64,000 nucleotides of DNA from Argyresthia goedartella (lineage: Eukaryota > Arthropoda > Insecta > Lepidoptera > Argyresthiidae), in contig OX463829.1 in NCBI GenBank assembly GCA_949825045.1, forward strand, positions 28,831,715-28,895,714, given 5' to 3'. The notes beneath the pieces were generated by a model. That model saw only the letters and a list, made by a program, of their open reading frames with translations. It searched no databases and was not told where the DNA came from. Numbering within the stretch: position 1 is the first letter of the stretch; each line of letters starts with the position of its first letter. Shown in pieces: positions 31,391 to 39,975 of the stretch. The translations under genes and the position numbers were made by a program.

Positions 31391-32715
31391 ATGGAGAATG
31401 TAAAAAAAAAGGAACGTGGTGCCAACTACACTCACGACGAAAAGACATTATTGGCAGACCTAGTTTTTAAGTAAGTACCTGCCTACCTACTTCAAGTTGT
31501 CTTATCAAGGCAAATAAATTGAGCGCAAAAGCCCCAGGGTACCGTTTTTCATCGTTTGGCTCCATCATCAGGTGATGGTAATTACAAAGTACTTCGAAGT
31601 TATGACGAAATCTGATGAACCTAAATTCGACGGGTTTACTAATAAGTACAACCTAGGATTTCGTCTGCCACCTTCGAGCTCCATCATCAGATCAGCTCAA
31701 TGATACCATACTGTATTATTATCTGAACTACATACACACACCAAGTTTCTTACTGATAGAAAATCTAGAAGGGGGCAAAATTTTTATTTATAGATTTGCT
31801 GCACTATGTTATTTAGTTGCACCACAACCTAATAAAAGGGTATTAAAAATGAAGATTCAGACGATGCTATACATGACAAATGCTTGATATTTTTTATTAA
31901 TATTTCTAGATACAAACACATTGTTGAAGACAAACGAACAGGAGGACAGTTCATTGTTAGGAAGAGGGAAGTATGGGCAACAATAGCAAATAAGTAAAAT
32001 AGTTGTGCCTCAACTGGTCCACGTAGCATGGACCAGTTGAAAATGATGTACGATAATTGGAAACAAAAAACCCGAAAAAGTTTGGCAGAGAGTAATGTAA
32101 GTTGATCCGAACAATTGGTTTAACTATTTTTGACTACCTATCTTTCCAAAGGTCATGTGTAAACATTTATTATTTTTTCAGAAAGCAAGATACGCAGTAA
32201 CATCTGAAGAAATATTGCGTGCTTTAGGTCATGCCAAGGAAGATAAGTTCCAAGTTAATAAAACAGGAGGAGTTAATAAAACAGATAATGACGAAAAAAT
32301 ATTAAGCATGCTAAAGGACCCAATTGAGCCCCTAACAAATGAATTTGACAGTGGGGCATCTTATTTTCGAGACTTAGACAACCAACAAGTACTCGAATGT
32401 GAAGTTGTTTCTGTAGAGGCAGAAGAAGCACAGAAATCTATAATCGATGAACAAACGGAAAACAAAACACCCGATAATCAAAATAAAAAGTTGAAAAAGA
32501 AGACAGCCAAAAAAGACAATCTACTTACAATCAAAAAGAAAAAAAAACTATCCGCCTATCCTATCCGAATTCTTTAAAAGAATATATTTAAGAGGAAGTG
32601 CCAAGTGGCTAACTTAGAAAAGAAAAAAGTCATGCAAGAAATCTTTCAGAATAAGCAGCACCATAATTTGAAGATGCAAGTTTTAAAAATGAAATTAAAT
32701 AAATATAGTAACTAG
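31391..32715 (+). pseudogene. Harbinger Myb/SANT-like DNA-binding protein, two stops
   Basis: Three exons join with good splice sites: 31391-31470 (GTAAGT donor), 31910-32096 (TTTCTAG acceptor, GTAAGT donor) and 32182 onward (TTTTTTCAG acceptor). All phases agree. The start MENVKKKERGANYTHDEK and the helix with QLKMMYDNWKQKTRK fit the Myb/SANT-like proteins that help Harbinger transposase bind DNA and enter the nucleus. Two stops break it: TAA at 31995-31997 inside exon 2, and TAA at 32575-32577, after which the same frame goes on with a charged coiled-coil-like tail (VANLEKKKVMQEI) to TAG at 32713-32715. The middle of exon 3 is acidic and then Lys-rich. Confidence 0.8.
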
Positions 32716-32944
32716 TAATAAGTAAATAAGTAGTAACTCTTGGCAGTAATAATAATAAGATAAGGAATCTCATAATAGACAAATTTTGCCTTTATAAATG
32801 ACTTTTCCATTTACTTGTATTGTTTATACTTTGCACAGAAAACATCATATATGTACATATTTATAAAAAAAAAAAATTACATGTGAATAAGAAATAAGGC
32901 AGATAAGTAGACTTGTTTTATTTATTTTATTACAAAGTAGGTAA

Positions 32945-33976
32945 CTAAGAAAATACTGTATTAACAATTGCAGTTCTTGTGGATGAATCAGTTTCTGGCA
33001 TATTCTGCAAAGGTAGCAGAATTTCCTCATCTTCTAAATTAATATCGTTTGGAGGCTCTACCTCATCCAACTCTATGCACATATTGTGTAATATTGCAGT
33101 AGCCACAATCACTTTAAGAATGGTTGATGTTTTTGTCAATGTCATTCCCTTCTGTAAGCAAAGGCTTCGCCTTTTCCACACCCCGAAACATCTTTCGAAT
33201 GTGTTTCGAGTAGATATGTGACTTTTATTGTATGCCTCTTCAGCTAGTGTTTGGGGCTGTAGGAAAGGGGTAAGTAAATATGTCTTGCAGTAATACCCAC
33301 TATCGCATAACAAATGATAGTTATTATATCTACCCATATCAAAATTTGCACACAAGTGTGAGTTGTTAAAAATGGTGCAGTCATGTACTGACCCTGGCCA
33401 ACGAGCAATAATATCTCTTATTTTGAGTTGGGCATCACACACCACCTGTACATTTATTGAGAAGTACCCTTTCCTGCATCTGTATACTTCTGAGAGCATC
33501 CCTCCTCTAGATATTATTTTAACATGTGTGCCATCCAAAGCACCGGCTACCCGTGGAAACCCAGCTATGTCATAAAAATCTTGTGCCACTGTTCTCAATT
33601 CATCTCTGTCTGGCATATTTATATATCTATGGCTTAATTGGGCAATTGCGTGTGTAATTTTTTGAACAATGCGACAAACGGTCGATTTATGGATGTTGGC
33701 TAAATCTCCCATCACCTGTTGAAACGAGCCCGTTGCGTAAAACCTGAGACATATCAATAATTGTGTTATGCCATCTATCGATTTATTCCGGTGTGTCGTT
33801 GGTTCCAAGTCTCCAATCATGCTAAGAATCTGTAGTACCGCGTTCTTCGTAAACCGGTATCTGATTCGGAAATCTTCTCCATCGAGTTGATCAAATAAAT
33901 TGATCCTGTCTGGGATATTGCGGCGCTGAATATCTATTTCAGGATCTGAAAGTGACGAGAGGATTGACATGGACAT
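32945..33976 (-). CDS. PIF/Harbinger transposase, intact (HARBI1-like)
   Basis: This uninterrupted 343-aa frame has the usual length for the family. An N-terminal helix-turn-helix-like part (about residues 60-110, LLICLRFYATGSFQQVMGDL) is followed by the DDE_Tnp_4-type nuclease core. Likely catalytic residues are D148 (AGALDGTHV), D199 (GSVHDCTIFNNS) and E261 (NTFERCFGVWKRR). The enzyme would cut and paste the element between its inverted repeats. It sits in the right half of the element, converging with the broken Myb-like gene. The lack of any stop beside a partner with two stops suggests it was inactivated recently, or can borrow the partner in trans. Confidence 0.92.
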   Translation of the reverse strand: MSMSILSSLSDPEIDIQRRNIPDRINLFDQLDGEDFRIRYRFTKNAVLQILSMIGDLEPTTHRNKSIDGITQLLICLRFYATGSFQQVMGDLANIHKSTVCRIVQKITHAIAQLSHRYINMPDRDELRTVAQDFYDIAGFPRVAGALDGTHVKIISRGGMLSEVYRCRKGYFSINVQVVCDAQLKIRDIIARWPGSVHDCTIFNNSHLCANFDMGRYNNYHLLCDSGYYCKTYLLTPFLQPQTLAEEAYNKSHISTRNTFERCFGVWKRRSLCLQKGMTLTKTSTILKVIVATAILHNMCIELDEVEPPNDINLEDEEILLPLQNMPETDSSTRTAIVNTVFS

Positions 33977-34455
33977 CCTGAAAGGAATTGGTATTTAGGT
34001 TATAAAAAAACAAGAAACACAATGCATAGTACTGGAACTTTATTTAAATTCTTACCTGGAAATTTTCCAGTACCTATTACTTTAATTCCTGTATCGTTTG
34101 CAGTGATTATACACAATTTCTTGCAATTATCTATGTTTACTGGACACTAATGGGTGCTCCGTGGCCTATTAAATTTTGACATCCATTAAGTTAAAACTAT
34201 TGTTAGATAAGTATTATCGCCCAGTTATAATATCAGTTTAGTTTGCTTTCTGCAACGACTTAACAGAATTGTTAAGGTTTAATGGACAAATAAAACTTAA
34301 TGACCTTTTCTGCAACTGAGTTAATTTTAATTATTTATAATCAATTAATGTACAATTTAATATAAATTCACTGACCTAGACCCTCCTTTCATCATAATTA
34401 AGTGATCACTTCATATATTGTTGCATCATCTATTATAACCTCACACACAAGCACA

Positions 34456-35235
34456 ATGGACCTATACGCTGAGCTGCAGAAGAATATGGATGAAATCACG
34501 GAGACCTTCAGTGAGCAGATGGGGAAGTACGAGCAGGAACTGCATGCAGCCACACCTACTCCAGGACCCCAGGACATCACCAAGCTGACACGTGAGTTCT
34601 CGGACTTCAAGTCTCTCGTGTGGAAGAGCCTCGGAATGCTGAAGAATTCACTGCAGCTTCTGACCCTCGGGCTCGACCGGCACGAGACCGCTGCGAGGCG
34701 TAAGGTGCTGCTGGTGCACGGTGTGCAAGAGGCGGCCAAAGAGGAAGCAGACGTCATTTTGAAGGGTGTGCTCACAGACCGCCTCAAGGTGTCTGCAGAG
34801 TGCCTCCGCGACTTGAAGGTGGTGCATAGGCTGGGTGCCAAGGGGACAAAATCTCGGCCGCTGCTTGTACGCTTCGCAACGCACACAGCGCGTAATGAAG
34901 TTTGGAGTCTGAAGGAGCTCAGGGGCTCGGGTATTACTGTGTCCGAGTTCTTGACCAAATCCAGACATGGTGTCTTCATTGCAGCACGCAAGCACTTCGG
35001 AGTGAGCAACACTTGGACTTCTGATGGCAAGATACACCTGTTGCTGCCTGACGGGTCGCGGCAAAAGCTTGAGTGTTGGGCGGATTTGCGGCCGCTAACT
35101 GATAAGTTTCCCAGCAAGGAGGCCCCCTTGCCTACCGGCATTGGGAAGAAACTAGCTGCGGGGACTACAGCTGGCTCCGCCAAAGGCGCAGTTACCAGGC
35201 GACAGGCGGCTCAGACGCAGATCAAGAAGAAGTAA
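34456..35235 (+). CDS. LINE ORF1 protein (coiled coil plus RRM-like part)
   Basis: The frame of 259 aa is intact from the ATG at 34456 (preceded by CACA; the in-frame ATG at 34402 is less likely). Residues 1-85 look like a coiled coil (LYAELQKNMDEITETFSEQM). The middle part with VLLVHGVQEAAKEEAD, LKVVHRLGAKGTKSRPLLVR and the C-terminal ARKHFGVSNTWTSDGKIHL fits the nucleic-acid-binding ORF1 proteins of CR1-group and L1-like LINEs. The tail is basic (QTQIKKK). It is GC-rich compared with its surroundings. The product would coat the LINE RNA. The antisense open frames over this gene are shadows. Confidence 0.8.
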   Translation: MDLYAELQKNMDEITETFSEQMGKYEQELHAATPTPGPQDITKLTREFSDFKSLVWKSLGMLKNSLQLLTLGLDRHETAARRKVLLVHGVQEAAKEEADVILKGVLTDRLKVSAECLRDLKVVHRLGAKGTKSRPLLVRFATHTARNEVWSLKELRGSGITVSEFLTKSRHGVFIAARKHFGVSNTWTSDGKIHLLLPDGSRQKLECWADLRPLTDKFPSKEAPLPTGIGKKLAAGTTAGSAKGAVTRRQAAQTQIKKK

Positions 35236-35866
35236 GGTTAGGTTCGTCTGTCCGCAAGCCAGTCATACTCGGCCTTCCATTTTCGCGATGCAGTGGTCAT
35301 TTGGCTGTGTTAACTTTTTATTTGCGAGGTAGTAGCACTTTTTCTTTGCGTCCAAGAGTCTAAAGTACAATTTTCGGTTCTCTAGACATTACGACATGGT
35401 AGGTCTGTCACTGTTTTTTTTTTTTTCCTTTTCATTGTGCACGCATCTGCGTCTGTGTACTTTTTAACAGTGGGATCGAAACGCAAACCTCAAACTTTGT
35501 ATTAATTATTTTTAAAGTGTTTGTTGGCAAAAATGTTTGCATTTCGTTCGGGCTCCATGTCGCGGTCCTTTTTGCGTTTACCTCGCCGTGGCCTAACTTC
35601 CAAAACATTTTTCATGTTATGTTCTATTTTGTTTCTGTGCCTTCACTGTCCGCTGCCCAGTTGTTAATTTATTTTATCCTGTGTGTTGTTTATAACTGAA
35701 TGAAGTAGGTTTTCTGCTTACTTCAGCAATCGTTGTCTGGCAATGGGTCTAGGTCATCCCGTTAAGTTATTTACTTGTTTTTTTTTTTTTTTGTGTTTTA
35801 TTAACATTTACATTATTGTAGTATATATTTTTATACATATATCTATATTATTTACCTATATATAGT
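35236..35866 (+). other. LINE spacer between ORF1 and ORF2
   Basis: This is non-coding, T-rich sequence with T-runs at 35417 and 35780. ORF2 starts at the ATG at 35867, after TATATATAGT. No other gene is visible. Confidence 0.5.
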
Positions 35867-36451
35867 ATGGATATCCATAATGATAGCTTCTTGTCGTGTG
35901 CTTCTAGCGATGAATTTATTAGTGCGGAAAGCGATATTTCCACTGTGGAAGAACCGCTTTCCGTCAAACTTAACACGTTCCTGTGAACAACGACACTGTA
36001 CGTCACTTCTTGGTAGTCACGTTGTGGCACACCGTACTACGACGCCCAACAAACATCGTCATTTTTATGCACAGCGTTATAGTACGGCGTCTTGCCATAG
36101 TACCGACTAAGAGTTCTGTTTCTGTGCTATGGCACATCAAATTCTCAAAACTCTAGTGCTACACCGCATCTTAATTTTGAACTTATTTGAATTCTCCCCA
36201 CCCTGGAACAATGTACCTACTTTGTTTACGCACAACGCCGCTGTACGTCGTGTGTCGGTAAGTTGTCCTTGGATTCACTCGGCCTGTGCGCATCGCAAGA
36301 GAAGCGCGTGTGTTTCTTCCTGTCGTCAGGTGTTCGCATCGAATATCAAATGAAATCGTAAGTAGTGTTCTGTTAAATTACATACATTATATAAAACGTG
36401 TTACCGTGAAAGTATTTTTAAACAATCTTTTTGTATTCTACGTCTTTTTAG

Positions 36452-39007
36452 ATGGATAAAAACAAGCAAAAGCAGCCGAAATCTTCAATGACAATCTTCG
36501 AGTCCTCTTCTTCATCCCGGGGAACAACTCCAGACCCTTTCGAAGACGACGGAGAACATGGCTCGGATTGCGATTATGACCCACTTTATGACGAAGAAGA
36601 TGACAGCTCATGTAAGTTGAGTTTATCCCAACGCAAACTGCATAAAAAGTCATCATCGGTTGGAAAAAAGTTTACACCTGCCAACTTTAAACCTGACAGT
36701 GGATCCTCATCAGATACCACATCTGAGGATTCCCTTGATAACACTGATGATTCAGACTGTTCAAGTTCTCAAAGCATTTTTGACACTCAAAAAAGAAAGA
36801 AATGCAGTACAAGCAAACAACCCATGAGTAAAAAAAATAAGACAAGTCTAAAACAATCAGTTTGTGATCTAGATAGCATTGCCAATATGTCGATAGACTC
36901 TGAAGTGTTGCGAAAAAATGTAGGAGACGGTATTTTGGGGGATACCTTTTCACTCGACAACCTTGAAGATATAGGATACCAATCGCCGATACTCTTGCAT
37001 AACTCCAAAAGTAGGAAAGATAATGCTAAACCACAAGCCCAAGATCTAGATCCACAAGAAAATATGCAGCCGTCTTCGCTATCTTTAACTCCAACACCAC
37101 ATGCAAAGTTGTCTTCGCCATCCATACTCCTAATGCAACCTACGCCACATCTGCAATCGCCTATGCCATCCTCGGCCCTTACACAACAAGCCCAGGCGTC
37201 TTCGTCAACCGTGAACCCAACAACATACATGCAGCTGCATTCTCCATGCTCAAATTACGAACAGCTACCTGCACAATGCTTAGGCCCAACAGCGCAGTTG
37301 CCAAATGCACTACCACTTTCTCCGTGCCTGGTCCAAGAACAGCCATCTTCGTTATCTTCCGACCTGACCTCGCACGTGCTGCCACTGCCACGACAACACT
37401 TGGAGCCTGCTGAACCCTGTATACCAAATCCTGAAAGTGGTAATGACGATGTTGGAGCATATCAACGACGCCCAAGAAACTTTAGTCCTCAGCCAACTCA
37501 AGAATGGGAAAACACAACTTCAGACATTCCTAACTTTGACTTCGATGAAGCGTCAACTGGTGTCCAGTTTGAGATCACACTAAATATGTCACCATTAGAC
37601 ATTTTTAACAAATTACTTCCACCTCACATTCTGGAGTACATTATTACAAAGACCAATGAATATGGAAAGGCATTGTGCTCCTCAAATACGCGACGCACAC
37701 GAAACAATCCACAGCGTCAATTAAAGTACAGAGACGTAGATAGTGACGAAACGAAGAAATTCTTGGGATTATGTTTACTCATGGGACAAGTAAATATTCC
37801 TCAAAAACGAAAACTGTTTACATACAGTGATGTTTTATATTATCATCCCATTTTCCAATACGCTATGTCAGCGCGCAGATTCGAACAAATACTAAGATGT
37901 TTGTGTGTATCCGAACTCAATTCAAAAGGAAAAGATAAAATCGTCTATTTCATTGATCTAATGACCAAGAATTTCAGGGACTGTTATATACCTGATAAAG
38001 AACTTTCTTTGGATGAATCGATGCTATTATTCAGAGGTCGCCTGTCATTCAGACAATATATAAAAAGCAAAAAAGCCAAGTATGGGATCAAGTTTTATGA
38101 ACTTACAACTTCGGATGGGTTTGTCCTTAACATAATCATGTACGCTGGAAAAGATCAAGATCATGAAAATACAAAAGGGAAAAAAACAGAAAAGATCGTA
38201 ATGCGTCTCATGAAGCATTACTTATTCAAAGGCTATTGGCTTTTCATGGATAATTACTACAATTCTGTGGAACTTTCCCAAAAACTTGTCGATCTAAAGA
38301 CTCATGTAACTGGAACCCTCAGAACCAATAGAAAAGGTAATCCCATAGAGATCACCAAGAAAAAACTGAAAAAAGGCCAGCATGTATGGGTTCGTAAAAA
38401 CAAGGTTTACGTATCTAAATTGGTTGACAAAAGACCTGTTTTAATGATTACGACGTTAAAACATCCCAAAATTACCAGTTTGATTGACAGACATGGAAAT
38501 GTACGTGAAAAGCCAGAAGAAGTAGATATTTATAATAAATATATGTCGGGAATTGATAGAAAAGACCAGATGGTCTCATATTATTCTTCCCCTAGAAAAT
38601 CACTGCGCTGGTATAAGAAAGTGTTTTTCCATATATTTGACCTTTCCGTGTGGAATTCTTTTCACATTTACAGAAAGCATTTGAAAAGCGGTGATAAACG
38701 TTATGATTTTCTCAGTTTTAGAGAAAGTTTGATACGATCACTTTTACACATATCACCTGATATGAAGCCCAATATGTTGATGCCACTGTGGAACAAACAC
38801 GACAATAGAATGAGAGAATGGCCCGGTACATTGCCGTCTACTCAGACGCCGTCTACGAGTACTGGCAACATTGAAAATAATACTATTAAAGGCCACTGGC
38901 CTGAAAAAATTCCACTAAAAGCTGGAACAAAGAAATCCAAAAATTACATGAAATGTAAAATGTGTGCTAAAAAGAAATTGAGAAGAGAGACAGGCCTTCG
39001 GTGGTGA
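36452..39007 (+). CDS. piggyBac transposase, intact frame
   Basis: A single 851-aa frame. Residues 1-370 are an unusually long low-complexity region: acidic and Ser-rich at first (DPLYDEEDDSS), then Pro/Gln/Ser-rich. The catalytic domain follows, with three aspartates at D521 (LSLDESMLLFRGR), D600 (LFMDNYYNS) and D702 (SGIDRKDQM). Their spacing of 79 and 102 residues closely matches that of the classic piggyBac enzyme. The C-terminal zinc finger is cut short: only the first pair, MKCKMC, is present before RRETGLRW and the TGA. Loss of that finger may reduce end binding. The enzyme would cut at TTAA and rejoin without a footprint. Confidence 0.93.
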   Translation: MDKNKQKQPKSSMTIFESSSSSRGTTPDPFEDDGEHGSDCDYDPLYDEEDDSSCKLSLSQRKLHKKSSSVGKKFTPANFKPDSGSSSDTTSEDSLDNTDDSDCSSSQSIFDTQKRKKCSTSKQPMSKKNKTSLKQSVCDLDSIANMSIDSEVLRKNVGDGILGDTFSLDNLEDIGYQSPILLHNSKSRKDNAKPQAQDLDPQENMQPSSLSLTPTPHAKLSSPSILLMQPTPHLQSPMPSSALTQQAQASSSTVNPTTYMQLHSPCSNYEQLPAQCLGPTAQLPNALPLSPCLVQEQPSSLSSDLTSHVLPLPRQHLEPAEPCIPNPESGNDDVGAYQRRPRNFSPQPTQEWENTTSDIPNFDFDEASTGVQFEITLNMSPLDIFNKLLPPHILEYIITKTNEYGKALCSSNTRRTRNNPQRQLKYRDVDSDETKKFLGLCLLMGQVNIPQKRKLFTYSDVLYYHPIFQYAMSARRFEQILRCLCVSELNSKGKDKIVYFIDLMTKNFRDCYIPDKELSLDESMLLFRGRLSFRQYIKSKKAKYGIKFYELTTSDGFVLNIIMYAGKDQDHENTKGKKTEKIVMRLMKHYLFKGYWLFMDNYYNSVELSQKLVDLKTHVTGTLRTNRKGNPIEITKKKLKKGQHVWVRKNKVYVSKLVDKRPVLMITTLKHPKITSLIDRHGNVREKPEEVDIYNKYMSGIDRKDQMVSYYSSPRKSLRWYKKVFFHIFDLSVWNSFHIYRKHLKSGDKRYDFLSFRESLIRSLLHISPDMKPNMLMPLWNKHDNRMREWPGTLPSTQTPSTSTGNIENNTIKGHWPEKIPLKAGTKKSKNYMKCKMCAKKKLRRETGLRW

Positions 39008-39599
39008 TTTTTGTTGTTTAATTTTATCTAGATAACTGCCTGATGCCGTGCTATTAATTAAGTCTATTTACTTAATTGTTACTACTATTCCAGAGATATT
39101 TAATTCCAGTGAGGCATTTATAGCCATAAGTATAGTCTGGGTCTATAAGTACCCAATATAATTTTCCTTGTTAAGATGACAGTTCCTACTACTCTATTAT
39201 TTTAAGAAGTTTATTATAAGACTATGTAAAGTAATGAACCAAAACTACAAAAAGTGATTTTTATTATATAATTTAGTTCAACTGAGTGATTGCTATTCTA
39301 TCCAGGTACATTTGATTATAATAATTGTGAATCTTATCTGCAGTCACTCCATGATTATTATGGTTAATAAAGAAGTGACTTTTTAGTTTAAATTTTTCCA
39401 TTGTTAGAACGCTATTGTTGCTTTGTTGTGAACAACGTACCCTATTTTGTAAAAGTTATCTAACTAAGGCAGATTTACAAAGTAGTGTTTTGAATCTGAT
39501 CTCTGAGACTGAATTAATGATTATAAAGAAAATAAATGTATGTACAAAGAACTAAAAAAAAACGTTTTATTTAATCTAATTAGGTACCTCCCTGCTTTT

Positions 39600-39975
39600 T
39601 TACGTCGACGTTAAACGTTGTTAGCGGCTATGTATATTTTTGACCACGCTGTACAGGACAGGCGTCTTTATCCGTCTACGTTATTATGCGTTGTTAGAAG
39701 CTATGTATATTTTTGTATTAACTGCACAGCACAGGCGTCTATATACGTCGACGTAATTAAACGGGGTTAGCAGCTATGTATATTTTTGTCTATGCTGTAC
39801 AGCACAAGCGTCTATATACGTCGACGTTTTTATACGTTGTTAGCGGCTGTGTATATTTTTGTCTACGCTGGACAGCACAGGCGTCTATATACGTCTACGT
39901 TATTATACGGTGTTAGCGGTTGCGTACCTTTATGTCTATCCTGTACAGCACAGGCGTCTTTATACGTCGACGCCT
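39600..39975 (+). repeat. Five 73-bp subterminal repeats in piggyBac
   Basis: Units beginning GTTAGCGGCTATGTATA occur at 39620, 39693, 39766, 39839 and 39912, a constant 73-bp step. Each has GTACAGCACAGGCGTCT and the palindromic core ACGTCGACGT or a one-base variant. Short open frames here only reflect the repeat. Confidence 0.88.

Larger units (their letters stand above)
31030..34321. mobile_element. PIF/Harbinger DNA transposon
   Basis: Terminal inverted repeats are ACTCGGTTGCAGAAAAG at the left and, inverted, ACTCAGTTGCAGAAAAG at the right, continuing through TTCATTA/GTCATTA. A second inverted pair CGTTGCAGAAAG lies inside each end (about 31109 and 34241). TAA flanks the right end directly and occurs one base before the left end, matching the 3-bp target duplication (TWA) of this superfamily. 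The element carries the two genes expected of the group: a DDE transposase (minus) and a Myb/SANT-like protein (plus), converging. Confidence 0.88.

Noticed and set aside
34398..35183. Long minus-strand ORFs opposite LINE ORF1
   Set aside because: They are antisense shadows of a GC-rich coding region; the plus-strand frame has the ORF1 protein features.
36452..39007. Domesticated piggyBac host gene
   Set aside because: It is still enclosed by TTAA target sites and matching ends, and sits inside a LINE ORF, so it is an ordinary transposon copy.
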